Shown one piece after another: positions 1-15,034 of a stretch of 64,000 nucleotides of DNA. Made by a program: the position numbers and the translations under genes. A model generated the notes under the pieces. It was not told where the DNA came from, did no database searches, and was given only the letters and a program-made list of their open reading frames with translations. The stretch spans positions 4,092,001 through 4,156,000 of the forward strand of contig NZ_CP019082.1 in the NCBI RefSeq assembly GCF_001956985.1, in the 5' to 3' direction. The DNA is from Paludisphaera borealis. GTDB lineage: Bacteria; Planctomycetota; Planctomycetia; Isosphaerales; Isosphaeraceae. How positions within the stretch are numbered: the stretch's first letter is position 1; every line of letters starts with the position of its first letter.

Positions 1-341
1 GACCGCCGGCGCGACTCCCTGGCCGTCCGGACGGCCGCGCCGTAGAGCCAGGGCTTCAGGCGGTCGACCCGCCGGAGGCTGCCAGCCTTGCGGGCCAGGA
101 CGAGGAAGACCGCCTGGAAGGCGTCGTCGGCGTCGGCCGGACTCGCGAGCATCCGGCGGCAGACGGCCAGAACCATCGGCCCGTGACGGTGGACCAGGGC
201 CGAGAACGCGTCTTCCCGGTCGAGGCCGTCGCGGTCGAGGAACCGCTCGACGAGCTGGCCGTCGCTCAGCCCCCCGGCCGCCCCCGTCGCGTACAGCGTG
301 CGGATCTGGCGGAGCGTCTCCCCCGCGGCGTCCCTCGGCAT
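1..341 (-). CDS. ECF RNA polymerase sigma factor, N-terminal part (cut by window edge)
   Basis: The 113 visible codons begin MPRDAAGETLRQIRTLY and contain LSDGQLVERFL followed by DADDAFQAVFLVLARKAG and LKPWLYGAAVRTARESRR. This is the sigma region 2 layout of planctomycete ECF factors, which direct RNA polymerase to alternative promoters. The same pattern (DGQLLERF, then DAEDAFQATFLVLVRKAG) recurs in the sigma gene at 29.4 kb, which supports the call. The start is the first ATG before the conserved block. Region 4 and any C-terminal extension lie outside the window, so the regulon and any fused sensor cannot be judged. Confidence 0.85.
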   Translation of the reverse strand, partial: MPRDAAGETLRQIRTLYATGAAGGLSDGQLVERFLDRDGLDREDAFSALVHRHGPMVLAVCRRMLASPADADDAFQAVFLVLARKAGSLRRVDRLKPWLYGAAVRTARESRRR

Positions 342-454
342 CCGATCGCCCCCCGAACCACGTCGACCCCTCGTTTCACCAGTCTACTGGTCGCAAGCGG
401 CCCGGCGCGTTCGGGAAAATCGAACATAAAGGGAGATTCATGCGTAAGCTGGGC

Positions 455-2260
455 TCAAGAGCCTATCAGGCCGTTGCGGACGCGGAGCAGGAGGCGTTCG
501 AGCGGGTCGAGGTCGCGGATCTCGGTCAATCGGGCGCGGATGGCGGCGACGTCGTCGGTGATGATGTTGGCTACGCCATGGTCGATCAGAGGGGCGAGAT
601 GGTCGGGGTTGTTGATGGTCCAGGCGTGGATCTTGACGTCGCGCTGGCTGGCCCGATCGACCAGGGCGCGGGTGGCGAGCCGCCGGTCGACCATCAGGAA
701 ATCGACGTCGAGCCGGGTCGGGTCGCCGATCACCGCGCCGGTGATGAAGCCGACCTCCAGGCCGGTCTCGGCGCGTCTCGCCGTCTGGATCGCGCGGAAG
801 GACTGAGAGCAGACGCGGTCGCGATCGAGCATGCCGGCCTTGCGGACCGCTTCCAGCACGCGGTCGGTCAATTCGACGGCCTCGGCTTCGTTCTTGGGCT
901 TGAGCTCGATGTTGAGGCGGATGGCGGTTCCCGCCGCGTCGAGGAACTCTTCGAGCGTGGCGATTCGCTCACCGGCGAACGCCGGGCTGAACGGCGAGCC
1001 GAGATCGACCGCGCGGAGCTGGTCGAGAGTCGAGGTCGCCACCCGCAGCGGCGAACCGGCGACGCGGAGCAGGTCGGTGTCGTGGATGACGACCAGGCGC
1101 TTGTCGGCGGAGAACTGAACGTCGATCTCCGCCCAATCGGCGCCGGCCTCGATCGCGTGGCGGAGCGCCGCGAGGGTGTTCTCGGGCCCGTCGAAGGCGC
1201 CCGCGCGATGGGCGGTGACCTCGATCGTCTCCGACACGCGGGCGTCGGCGATCAGCTCCGTCGCCGAGACGACGGCGAGGGCCGCCGCGAGCCCGGACAG
1301 CACCAGCGCCGTCCCCGACCACAACCGCCCGTTCCAATCGCCGTGTTCGGACGCCTTGATCGTTCCGCCCCCCTTCTGGTAGCAGTCGAGGATGATCACG
1401 GCGAAGGCGACGCCGGCCAGGGCCGACAGCGAGGCGACCACCAGGCCGTCGATGAGGAGAAGCGCGGCGGTAACGGAGATCGCCAGCCCGGAGGCGTGGC
1501 CGATCCGGCTCAGAACCCAGCCGTTGATCCAGCCGAGCGACCACGTCACGGCCGCGTACGCCCCGAGCAAGACCGCCAGGAAGCCCAGCACCAGCACGGC
1601 CCGCGAGACGAGCCGCCCCTGAAGCCGCTCGGCGCTCGACCGCAGGGCGGCCTTCGGGTTGGTCACGTCCTCGAACAGCACGGCGGGCGGGGCCAGGAGC
1701 CATCGCAGGTACAGCCAGCCGGCCGCCGTCAGGTACAGCAGCGCCAGGACCCCGAAGGCCGCCGCGCCGCGCCAGAACTCCGGCGGGCGGACCACGACCA
1801 GTCGATTGACGTCGTGCGAGCCCCAGAACGCGAAGTACGCCGCGGCGCCCGCGATCGCGAACGGGACGGCCAGGAGCAGGTACGCGACCGATTCGAGCAG
1901 GCCGAGCCGGATCAGAGCCGGCAGCCGCCGCAACACGTCGAGGGCGTGCCACACCCCGGGGCCGTCGCCGGAGAGCACCGCCATCAGACCGGCGAGCCTC
2001 AGGTGCAGCGTGGCGAATTGCACGCCGACGATCAGCGCCAGCCCCGCGAGCCCCACCGGAGAGAGCAAGAACGAGAGGATCTCGAAATTGCCGACCGAAC
2101 ACCGTCCCCACGTCCCCAGCGCCAGCCGAAGAATCCCGGCGACGAGGGGAGTCAGGATCGCCCACTCCAGCAGCGAGAAGGCGACCGAGAACGAGACGAG
2201 CGGCCCCGCCCGACGCCTCGCCCGATCGCAAACGTTCATCATGATATTTCCAAACGTCAT
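455..2260 (-). CDS. Membrane-anchored glycerophosphodiester phosphodiesterase
   Basis: A 601-residue protein. Residues 20-335 hold about eight hydrophobic segments resembling the membrane domain of YhdW/GlpQ-like fusions. From about 345 a GDPD catalytic barrel begins, with HR at 351-352, ENT at 360-362, EID at 378-380 and HD at 393-394, the known metal and acid/base residues. The family hydrolyses glycerophosphodiesters to glycerol-3-phosphate and an alcohol; here it would act at the membrane. The C-terminus (LERLLLRVRNGLIGS) is intact. The first Met is used; a Met seven codons later is equally possible. It lies 58 bp downstream of carB on the same strand but has no obvious functional link to it. 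Confidence 0.9.
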   Translation of the reverse strand: MTFGNIMMNVCDRARRRAGPLVSFSVAFSLLEWAILTPLVAGILRLALGTWGRCSVGNFEILSFLLSPVGLAGLALIVGVQFATLHLRLAGLMAVLSGDGPGVWHALDVLRRLPALIRLGLLESVAYLLLAVPFAIAGAAAYFAFWGSHDVNRLVVVRPPEFWRGAAAFGVLALLYLTAAGWLYLRWLLAPPAVLFEDVTNPKAALRSSAERLQGRLVSRAVLVLGFLAVLLGAYAAVTWSLGWINGWVLSRIGHASGLAISVTAALLLIDGLVVASLSALAGVAFAVIILDCYQKGGGTIKASEHGDWNGRLWSGTALVLSGLAAALAVVSATELIADARVSETIEVTAHRAGAFDGPENTLAALRHAIEAGADWAEIDVQFSADKRLVVIHDTDLLRVAGSPLRVATSTLDQLRAVDLGSPFSPAFAGERIATLEEFLDAAGTAIRLNIELKPKNEAEAVELTDRVLEAVRKAGMLDRDRVCSQSFRAIQTARRAETGLEVGFITGAVIGDPTRLDVDFLMVDRRLATRALVDRASQRDVKIHAWTINNPDHLAPLIDHGVANIITDDVAAIRARLTEIRDLDPLERLLLRVRNGLIGS

Positions 2261-2318
2261 TAATGCGATCCGGGCGAGCGGGGGAACGCCCCCGCTCGTC
2301 CGGGCCGAACGCTCGCCG

Positions 2319-5554
<3,236 letters not shown>

Positions 5555-5802
5555 GGCAGATCATTCTCGCGACGTTAAGAGGAAACCAAGTGCGAAACCG
5601 CGGCGCTGGCAAAGCAAGCAGGCCGCGCAAGCGCGCGTCGAGCCGCGCTCGCCCTCGCATTCCGACCGAGGCGGCGCGGCCCGGAAAATTTCCCGATCAT
5701 AGCAATTCTTAAGAACCCACAGCAAGGGGACCGAACGTCGCCGGCTGCTGTTCGGGTCGCGGGCGACGCGGCCGGGGCGAAATCGTCAGACCGATCCGGC
5801 CG

Positions 5803-6993
5803 TCATTTTCTCAGCTTCCGATACGCGAGGCCGACCCCGGCCAGACCGAAGACGACGAGCGTCGACGGCTCGGGCACCGGCATCTCGGGAAAGACCAGGT
5901 CGGGGGGAGTGGGCTGCCCGTCGGGGGTGAGCAATAGGGTGCTCACGCTGCCGCCGTCCTGGGTCGCGTACGCCAGAATCTGGCCGCGGTTGTTGAGCGC
6001 AAACGCTTCCCTGAGCAACCAGCCGCTGCCGGAGTCGATCAGGTCGTTGAGGTTGGTCATGACGCCGTTCTGATAGAGGAACGCGCGATTCTGGAGCAGC
6101 CCGTCGAAGGAGACCCCGACGATCTCCCCTTTGTCGTTGATCGCGTTCGCCCGGCTGTAGGCGTCTCCCGCCAGCGTGCCGAGATCGATCGCCTGGCCGC
6201 CGTTCGGGACAAGCACCGCATGAGAAGGATCGGGTCCCAGGGGGGCGGACGCCCCAACGACGTCGCCCTGCGCATTCATGGCCTGGGCGCCACTCGCGGA
6301 GGCATTCGGGACCAGACTCCCCAGGTCGGTCCACCGGCCGTTGGCGAGTAGGAACGAGTGGTTGAAGGTCCAAGACCCGCCGGTGGTGGCCGCCGCCGAA
6401 ACCAGGACCTGTCCCGCATCGTTGGCCGCGACCAGCCGCGCGGAGACCATGCCGGGCGGCAAGCCGAGGTCCTGAAACCGGCCGTCCCGATAGACGAACG
6501 GTTGATAGTCGGAGTACTGGCCCGCCCGGTCCATCTCGCGCGAGCCGTAGATCGTGCCGCCGTTGGTGATCCGGAGCGCCCCCCCGTAGCCGGATGGGAA
6601 AGACAGCGGCGTGGTCCCTCCCGTCCCCGTGTCGAAGAGCAAGGCCTCGTTCTTGTCGTTGTTGTAACCAACGCCCTGGCCGCGGTCGTTGAGGCTCGTG
6701 GCGGCGCTCCGGAAGTCGTAGCTCCCGGGGTTCGACCCGCTCGGCGGCGTGACCCCCGAGACCACGACCCGGCCTCCGGGATTGGAATCGTAGACGGCAC
6801 CGTAACCCTGGTGGTTCTCAGACGAATAGAGGCCCGCAACCAGGCCGTTGTTATTGATCTGGCCCCAGGAATCGCCGCTCAAGACCGTGATCTTGTAAGG
6901 CGAAGCCGTGCTCCGCGCCGGAACGGCCAGAAATACGAGGGAAGCGCCCAGAGCACAAATCCATGCTCGTTCGATCGCGAATCGCTCCGTCAT
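5803..6993 (-). CDS. Secreted HAF-repeat protein with PEP-CTERM sorting tail
   Basis: A 396-residue exported protein. It has an N-terminal signal sequence (WICALGASLVFLAVPARSTA) and a series of repeats of the kind xINxxGxVVGxS...AFLYxxGxxxDLG. Examples are MNAQGDVVGAS and INDKGEIVGVSFDG, followed by RAFLYQNGVMTNLNDL. These are the probable extracellular HAF repeats, a beta-propeller-like arrangement. The C-terminus is a PEP-CTERM signal: VPEPSTLVVFGLAGVGLAY then RKLRK. In other bacteria this tail is recognised by an exosortase for envelope processing; no exosortase gene is in this window. The substrate or role is unknown. It lies about 250 bp upstream of carB on the same strand; the gap has no recognisable element. 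Confidence 0.85.
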   Translation of the reverse strand: MTERFAIERAWICALGASLVFLAVPARSTASPYKITVLSGDSWGQINNNGLVAGLYSSENHQGYGAVYDSNPGGRVVVSGVTPPSGSNPGSYDFRSAATSLNDRGQGVGYNNDKNEALLFDTGTGGTTPLSFPSGYGGALRITNGGTIYGSREMDRAGQYSDYQPFVYRDGRFQDLGLPPGMVSARLVAANDAGQVLVSAAATTGGSWTFNHSFLLANGRWTDLGSLVPNASASGAQAMNAQGDVVGASAPLGPDPSHAVLVPNGGQAIDLGTLAGDAYSRANAINDKGEIVGVSFDGLLQNRAFLYQNGVMTNLNDLIDSGSGWLLREAFALNNRGQILAYATQDGGSVSTLLLTPDGQPTPPDLVFPEMPVPEPSTLVVFGLAGVGLAYRKLRK

Positions 6994-7901
6994 CTCATCC
7001 TCCCTGACTGCACATCAAACCACCGCCACCCAGACCTTCCATCAGGCCGAGCATCTTGGTTCGACTGCTTGCAATCGTCAAGATAGATCGAATTAAAACG
7101 CTTTAACCGATTTAGCACCGATCGCGCGGACCGTCGACGTCTTCTCGACCTCCCTTCGCCGCGCGTCCGCCCCAAGCCCAATAGCCCGGCCGAACGCCGG
7201 CTCTCCGAAATTGGCTTCGTTCGTCGCGAAACCGTGGGCTTCTCACCATGTCGGGTCCTTGCCCCCCTACGTAACCTCGGCCTGAAATCCGTATTGGCTT
7301 CGTTCGCGCGGGAAATCGTCGTTTTCCTGACCGCCGCCCCTCATCCCAAGCCCGCCGGCCCGCTCCCCGAAATTGGCTTCGTTCGTCGCGAAACCATGGG
7401 CGTCTCCAGGTGTCGAGTTGCTGCCGGCCGGCCGCATCCGAACGCCTCAACCCCTAGCACTGCAATACTTTCGGCCACCCTCACGAAACCTCGACCTGAA
7501 ACCTGGATTGGCTTCGTTCGCCCGGAAACAACTTGCTTCTCGACCTCGACCATCCCAAGTCCGCCACTCCCCTCGGCCCCTGGCGGATTGGGTTCGTTCG
7601 CGCGGATTTGGGATCGATCGACGCCGGTTCCGCCTGCACCGATTCCGAATTGACAACGAGCCGGGACGCTCCGGACGGAGTTTCCCTTATCTCAAATGTA
7701 CGACACGATCGCCCTTTTGATCGTCCCCTCCGGCAAGACGTCCGACGACCGTTAGCGTCGAAAACCAGGCACTCTCGTTTTCCGCTCTCCGTCAAACATG
7801 TTTTGGCTGCCCAAAAACACCTATTGCCGACACCAAAACCTTCCGGTAAATTGCCACGATGCGGTTCGTGAACCACCAGACAGGCCCAACACCAAGGAGC
7901 C
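6994..7901. other. 908-bp non-coding stretch with a repeat array
   Basis: No reading frame here looks like a gene. The first 130 bp are the upstream region of the HAF-repeat gene and include an AT-rich patch near 7080-7105. The middle (7210-7600) holds five copies of a repeat core annotated separately. The last 150 bp lead into the DUF1559 gene, with an AAGGAG ribosome binding site just before 7902. Short frames in both strands decode the repeats as variants of IGFVRRET or LASFARE. They are not preserved as full proteins. Confidence 0.6.
7210..7600. repeat. Degenerate array of five repeats, about 80-bp period
   Basis: The core ATTGGCTTCGTTCG occurs at 7210-7223, 7293-7306, 7372-7385 and 7507-7520, and as ATTGGGTTCGTTCG at 7587-7600. 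Spacings are 83, 79, 135 and 80 bp. Two longer units seem to alternate: copies 1 and 3 continue TCGCGAAACCrTGGGCkTCTC, while copies 2 and 4 are preceded by a TCGrCCTGAAAyC block. The 135-bp interval may have lost one unit. It lacks the short exact repeat and uniform spacer pattern of a CRISPR. Its function is unknown. Confidence 0.8.
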
Positions 7902-8945
7902 ATGCCTTTGAAGTGCCGAATGATTGGTCCAGGGCGCGGCTTCACCTTGATTGAGTTGCTCGTCGTCATTGCGATCATCGCCGTTTTGATCGCGCTTTTG
8001 CTGCCGGCCGTGCAGTCGGCCCGCGAGGCCGCGCGGCGGATCCAGTGCACCAATAATCTGAAGCAGATCGGCCTGGCCGTCGCCAACTACGAGTCGGCCA
8101 TCGGCTGCATCGTGCCGGGTTACATCAGTTCGACCGCGCCGCTGGCGCAGAACGGGGTGTCGGGCTACAACCCCGACCCGTTCACCCTGGACAACGGCCC
8201 CGGCTGGGGGTGGCTGGCGATGCTTCTGCCCTTTGCCGAGCAGACCCCGCTGTACAACGCGACGAATTTCAACCTTCCCACGTGGGTCGCGGCGAACGGC
8301 ACGATCGTCACGACCCAGATCAGCGCCTTCCTCTGCCCGGCCGCGAACAATCCGACCCCGACCTGCATGATGGTCGACGCCGGCTTGAACCTCCTGCCGG
8401 TGGCGAATCCGTACTTCGCCCGCGCCAACTACCAGTACAACATGGGCTGGAACGACACGAGCATCCAGCCGCCGAACACGAATTACGACGACCAGTCCAG
8501 GGGATGCAACGGGCCGATCTACCGGAACAGCCGCGTCTCCTACGCCGGGGTGACCGACGGGCTGAGCAACACGGTCTTCGCGAGCGAGAAGACCCCCTAC
8601 CTGGCGGACGCGACCTGGGTGGGGATCATCCCGGGTTACCGGCACTTCGCCTACAACGCCTTCGCCAGCGCCGGGACGGGCGGGGACGGGGTCAACTACG
8701 ACTATCCGGGCGCCATCCTGGCCTCGCACAGCGGACCGTCGCTCTACGAGGTCCCCCAGGTGATCCATCCGCCCAACAGCCCGCTGGGCCATACCGACGA
8801 GTTCTATGCGCTCCACCCGGGCGGGGCGAACGTCCTGATGGGGGACGGCTCGGTCCGGTTCGTCAAACAATCGATCAACCTGCTGGCGTGGCAGGCCCTG
8901 AGCAGCCGATCGAACGGGGAGGTGATCAGTGCCGACGCCTACTAA
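7902..8945 (+). CDS. DUF1559 family protein with prepilin-type N-terminus
   Basis: 347 residues. The N-terminus has the type IV pilin-like methylation motif [20 protein letters not shown] followed by [14 protein letters not shown] and NNLKQIGLA. This is the signature of the large planctomycete DUF1559 (SBP_bac_10) family. Near the end it has [17 protein letters not shown], the H-x9-DG motif of that family. By analogy with type II secretion pseudopilins, the N-terminal helix would be cleaved by a prepilin peptidase and anchor the protein in the inner membrane. The biological role of the family is unknown. The ATG has an AAGGAG site. The next gene starts 17 bp before this one ends, so the two are probably translated together. 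Confidence 0.93.
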   Translation: MPLKCRMIGPGRGFTLIELLVVIAIIAVLIALLLPAVQSAREAARRIQCTNNLKQIGLAVANYESAIGCIVPGYISSTAPLAQNGVSGYNPDPFTLDNGPGWGWLAMLLPFAEQTPLYNATNFNLPTWVAANGTIVTTQISAFLCPAANNPTPTCMMVDAGLNLLPVANPYFARANYQYNMGWNDTSIQPPNTNYDDQSRGCNGPIYRNSRVSYAGVTDGLSNTVFASEKTPYLADATWVGIIPGYRHFAYNAFASAGTGGDGVNYDYPGAILASHSGPSLYEVPQVIHPPNSPLGHTDEFYALHPGGANVLMGDGSVRFVKQSINLLAWQALSSRSNGEVISADAY

Positions 8946-9291
8946 TCGACCGCCCCTCCCGGGGACGCGCCGCCCCTTCCTCTCTTCTCTGCTCGTCGGC
9001 CTGGCGACGACGCTCGCCGGCTGCGGCGGGGAACCGACGCAGCGCGAAGTCCAGAACGCTCGGGCCTTCGAGGCGCTGCTGACGGCCGTGTCCTTGAAGA
9101 ACGAGAAGGAGCTGGAGAGGGACGCCAAGCTGATCGAAAAACGGCACGCCTCGGGAGAACTCTCCGACGAAAACCATCGAGAGATCGAGAAGATCATCGA
9201 GAAGGCCCGGGCGAAAGACTGGGCCGGCGCCGAGAAGCAGGCGTACGAGTTCCGCGCCCAGTTCGGCGATCAAGGCTCCTACTTCAAGTGA
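8929..9291 (+). CDS. Small predicted lipoprotein coupled to the DUF1559 gene
   Basis: 120 residues, starting at a GTG inside the end of the preceding gene with GGGGAGG six bases upstream. A hydrophobic N-terminus ends in the lipobox LAGC (FLSSLLVGLATTLAGCGGE), so the mature protein would be lipid-anchored at Cys. The rest is highly charged and helical (EKELERDAKLIEKRHASGE), probably coiled coil. No family was recognised. Small lipoproteins with CGGE or CGDD after the lipobox also accompany the other two DUF1559 genes in this window, which suggests a functional partnership. Confidence 0.7.
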   Translation: MPTPTNRPPLPGTRRPFLSSLLVGLATTLAGCGGEPTQREVQNARAFEALLTAVSLKNEKELERDAKLIEKRHASGELSDENHREIEKIIEKARAKDWAGAEKQAYEFRAQFGDQGSYFK

Positions 9292-9441
9292 TGCATACTC
9301 CTGAAACGGACCCGCTGGGGATGCCCCAACTTCTCCGCTTCCTGCCCCTTTTCCACTCTCCCAGCCTACGATAAGAATGAAGAAGGGGCCTTTTCCGCTC
9401 CCCGTCCGCCATGAGCCGGCCGCATCCAGGAGTGTCGAGCC

Positions 9442-12375
<2,934 letters not shown>

Positions 12376-12406
12376 ATTCCCAGCCGGCGTGCTGAATCAG
12401 GAGCTG

Positions 12407-12597
12407 CCCACGAACCAGGTCTAAATCGTCGGTTCGAAGAATCTCACCACGGAGGAGTCGGAGAATACGGAGGGGGACGATTCAATGAATCCATCTCCGA
12501 ATATGCCTGGATGCCTCTCCTCTTCCGCTCCGCGTCCTCCGTGGTGAGTACCTGGGTTTCTTCGACCCCACGTTTCGAGCTGGATGTTGTTCGTGGA
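12407..12597. repeat. MITE-like element, CCCACGAAC/GTTCGTGG ends, copy 1
   Basis: About 191 bp bounded by CCCACGAAC (12407-12415) and GTTCGTGGAC (12589-12598). Inside are nested inverted repeats: CTCACCACGGAGGA at 12443-12456 and its complement TCCTCCGTGGTGAG at 12535-12548. A second copy of nearly equal length lies at 16695-16886 in the opposite orientation. There is no coding capacity, as expected for a non-autonomous element. Confidence 0.8.
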
Positions 12598-12606
12598 CGA
12601 CCTCTA

Positions 12607-12804
12607 ACGCGATTTACCTTTGGGCTGCGCGCAATCATCAAGACAAGCTGTTGCGAGCATGCCTTCTCCCCTTGCGGGAGAAGGTGGCCGGCACGGCCGG
12701 ATGAGGGGTGAGCATCATGGCCTGGGCATCATCAAACGCCTCGGCGGTCGAGTACCCCTCATCCGCCCCTGCGGGGCACCTTCTCCCGCAAGGGGAGAAG
12801 GGAT
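12607..12804. repeat. Palindromic repeat element (GCGGTTT family), copy A
   Basis: The left end is ACGCGATTTACCTTTGGG (12607-12624), related to the terminal repeats of copies B and C. Two palindromic blocks follow: CCTTCTCCCCTTGCGGGAGA at 12662 onward, and the inverted block at 12755-12801. Each block is a hairpin in RNA, and the two arms also pair with each other across about 45 bp. No right terminal repeat is visible, so the element seems truncated beside the stop codon of the acyltransferase gene. It could serve as that gene's transcription terminator. Confidence 0.75.
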
Positions 12805-12811
12805 TTCAGCC

Positions 12812-14473
12812 TCAAGCGACGACCGCCGGCTCGCCAGCGCGCGTCGGCCGCTCGCGCGGGCCGTTCAGGAAGCGGCCCAGCCAGGTGTAGCGGACGAAGG
12901 TCTGGTACGTCCAGAGCAGGAACAAGGTCACGACCGCGACGATGATCAGGAATTTCAACGGGGCCGGCAACGGCCAGTCTCGCACCGCGTACTGGGCCGC
13001 GATGACGAGCGGCGTGTGGGCGAGGTAAAGCCAGTAGGCCGAGTCCGACATGTACCGCGTCGTCGGGCTCTCGACCGCGCAGATCCGCCGGAACAGCCCC
13101 ATGAGGCCGAACGTCATGAGCCAGGGATAGGCCGCCTGCAACGTGATCGAGAGAATCCGGCGGGTCGGCGGGTCGAGCGCGACGCCCAAGGGTCCGGCCC
13201 ATCCCCCGAGGAGGGCGAGTTCCAGGGGGAGGACGATGAGGAACGCGATCGAAAGCGGCAGCAGCCAGCGTTCGCCGACGCGGCCGGATCGATCGTCGTA
13301 CCCGAAATAGAGCGCGCCGAAGCCGAAGAAGATCGCGTAATACGCCAGGACGTGGGGGATCGGCAGGAGGCCGGTCGAGGTGTCCGGCCCGAACAGCGGC
13401 GAGTCGCCGCCGCCCCCCATGTACGACTGGGGGATCATCGTCAGGGGGATCAGCCAGAGGTAACGGGCGGGCGAAAGGACCAGCCACGCGGGCAGGCGGA
13501 TCGACGGGAGCCGGGCGCCGAGGGCGGAGAGAGCCGCCATCCCGAGCACCAGCCACCAGAGGAACCAGAGGAACCAGAGGTGGCTAAACAGCGGCATCTG
13601 CATGAGCAGGTCGGCCAGGCCCGCCTTCTTCATCCCCTCGGTCGCGCCCCGCTCGCGCAGGTACGCCGCGACGGCCGCCTTGCGGCTTCCCAACCCATCC
13701 TCGTTCACCTTGAGCTGGAGGAGCGACGCGAAGAAAAGCGTCGTCGGCTCGTCGACGACCGCGTTATCCAGCGGCGTCTCGCCGCGCTTGTTCTCCGCGT
13801 TGACGTTCGCGCCATTTTGAACGAGCGTGGCGACGGCCTTCTCGTGGCCCAGGAAGGCCGCCGCGTGCAGGGGCGTCCCGCCGTCGCTCGCGGCGGCGTT
13901 CACGTCCGCGCCGCGGCGGATGAGCAGTTCGGCGGCCTCCGCGCGATCGGCGAGCGCCGCCCAGAGCAGCGGCGTCATGCCGCGCTCGCCGTCCCGGCCG
14001 TCGACCGCCGCCCCGGCCGCCAGGTGACGCTCGATCGCGCCGAGGTCTCCGGCGTCCGCCGCCGCCCAGATGTCCGACTTCCCTTCGGTCGACGACGCGC
14101 CGGCGGGCTTCCGCGAGGCGGACGACATCGCCACGCCGGAGATCCAGTTCGTGAGCGGGATGATCGTGACCAGCCCCAGCAGCAACGGCAGGAACACCCG
14201 GCGGAACCGGTGCTTGACCAGCGCCCCACGGCCTCGCCGGCTCATCAGCATCGCGCTGAAGAAGCCGCTCATGACGAAGAAGAGCGGCATCCGGAAGCCG
14301 TGGACCGCCGAGAAGAAGACGCCGAAGCCGGGCGCTTGCCGACGATCCGAGACGACCCAGAACGCCGGGAAGAACGAGAGGGCGGAGTGCAGCGCGATGC
14401 CCAACAGCATGGCGACGGCCCGCAGGGCGTCGAGGTCCGATCGTCGGGCGAAGGGGGGGGTGTTGGTGCTCAT
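12812..14473 (-). CDS. Acyltransferase-3/OpgC-like membrane protein with ankyrin insertion
   Basis: 553 residues from the ATG at 14473 (MSTNTPPFARRSDLDALRAV). The first three helices carry features of the acyltransferase 3 / glucan-modifying family: SDLDALRAVAMLLGIALHS and FRMPLFFVMSGFFSAML. Residues 132-280 are then a block of ankyrin repeats (GDLGAIERHLAAGAAVDGRD, GGTPLHAAAFLGHEKAVATL, NGANVNAENKRGETPLDNAV). From 299 (HLWFLWFLWWLVLG) the remaining membrane helices resume to the end. The enzyme class transfers acyl groups from a donor to envelope glycans or lipids. A longer upstream frame exists but runs into repeat copy B, so the later ATG is preferred. Confidence 0.85.
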   Translation of the reverse strand: MSTNTPPFARRSDLDALRAVAMLLGIALHSALSFFPAFWVVSDRRQAPGFGVFFSAVHGFRMPLFFVMSGFFSAMLMSRRGRGALVKHRFRRVFLPLLLGLVTIIPLTNWISGVAMSSASRKPAGASSTEGKSDIWAAADAGDLGAIERHLAAGAAVDGRDGERGMTPLLWAALADRAEAAELLIRRGADVNAAASDGGTPLHAAAFLGHEKAVATLVQNGANVNAENKRGETPLDNAVVDEPTTLFFASLLQLKVNEDGLGSRKAAVAAYLRERGATEGMKKAGLADLLMQMPLFSHLWFLWFLWWLVLGMAALSALGARLPSIRLPAWLVLSPARYLWLIPLTMIPQSYMGGGGDSPLFGPDTSTGLLPIPHVLAYYAIFFGFGALYFGYDDRSGRVGERWLLPLSIAFLIVLPLELALLGGWAGPLGVALDPPTRRILSITLQAAYPWLMTFGLMGLFRRICAVESPTTRYMSDSAYWLYLAHTPLVIAAQYAVRDWPLPAPLKFLIIVAVVTLFLLWTYQTFVRYTWLGRFLNGPRERPTRAGEPAVVA

Positions 14474-14563
14474 GGTAGAGATTCGCCCGACCTGTTTCGA
14501 TATTGAGCCGGCCCGCGACCCGTCCATGGCCATTGACTCGTCTGACAACTGTGCGACAATAGA

Positions 14564-14727
14564 GCGGTTTGCGTTTGGGTTGCACTCGTAGGGGCGTCCC
14601 TTGTGGGCGCCCGATCGGCGTCGGCAACCGTGGCGGCCTTGGCGATTCGGGCACCCACAAGGGGTGCCCCTACAGCGATATGGGCTTCCCGCGCACACCG
14701 GATGCGTGCAAGCCAAAAGTAAACCGC
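14564..14727. repeat. Palindromic repeat element (GCGGTTT family), copy B, both ends intact
   Basis: 164 bp with imperfect terminal inverted repeats: GCGGTTTGCGTTTGGGTTGC at 14564-14583 and the complement of GCGGTTTACTTTTGGCTTGC at 14708-14727. Inside are two inverted arms, one around GTAGGGGCGTCCCTTGTGGG (14588-14613) and one ending GGGGTGCCCCTAC (14648-14673). The inner arms differ from those of copies A, C and D but match the element at 34161-34246. It sits in the 297-bp divergent gap between the acyltransferase and the small gene at 14771; nothing else is seen in that gap. Confidence 0.8.
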
Positions 14728-14770
14728 GAGGGATTCGCGACGAAGTCGGTTCCTCTCCTGGAGCTCTCCG

Positions 14771-15031
14771 ATGAAGCGTTTATCCAGCTTGCTCGTTTGC
14801 TTCGTCCTGGTCGAGATGGGCGGTCCGGCGGCGGCTTGCATGAACGACAATGAGTCGCCGACCCATGAACGGGAGTTCCGCTCGCAGTACGGGGGACTCG
14901 CATGGATCCCCTCCGGCGACGAAGTCGCCTACCACTACCGAAACCGCCACAACCTCCTGATCGCGGGCGGGGCGGCCCTGCTGGGCGGGGGATTCGTCCT
15001 CGCCGCGAGGCAGGTTCGAGTGAGGGCCTGA
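14771..15031 (+). CDS. Small exported protein with C-terminal membrane helix
   Basis: 86 residues. A signal sequence (MKRLSSLLVCFVLVEMGGPA) is followed by a short charged part and a C-terminal hydrophobic helix (LLIAGGAALLGGGFVLAA) ending in RQVRVRA. No known family was recognised. The gene ends four bases before the start of the next one, so the two form a tight pair and are likely translated together. It may be a membrane partner or subunit for the TPR-like protein that follows. Confidence 0.6.
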   Translation: MKRLSSLLVCFVLVEMGGPAAACMNDNESPTHEREFRSQYGGLAWIPSGDEVAYHYRNRHNLLIAGGAALLGGGFVLAARQVRVRA

Positions 15032-15034
15032 ACC

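Noticed and set aside
440-2263. A 607-codon open frame on the plus strand
   Set aside because: It is opposite the GDPD gene, whose protein has clear motifs. The plus-strand product is Arg/Asp/Gly-rich with no fold, as expected in GC-rich shadow frames.
7210-7600. CRISPR array
   Set aside because: Repeats are not identical, spacing includes a 135-bp gap, there are no uniform spacers and no cas genes are present.
14474-14716. N-terminal extension of the acyltransferase to 634 residues
   Set aside because: The extra codons lie in palindromic repeat copy B and encode Cys/Arg-rich residues with no homology; the ATG at 14473 precedes the conserved helix.
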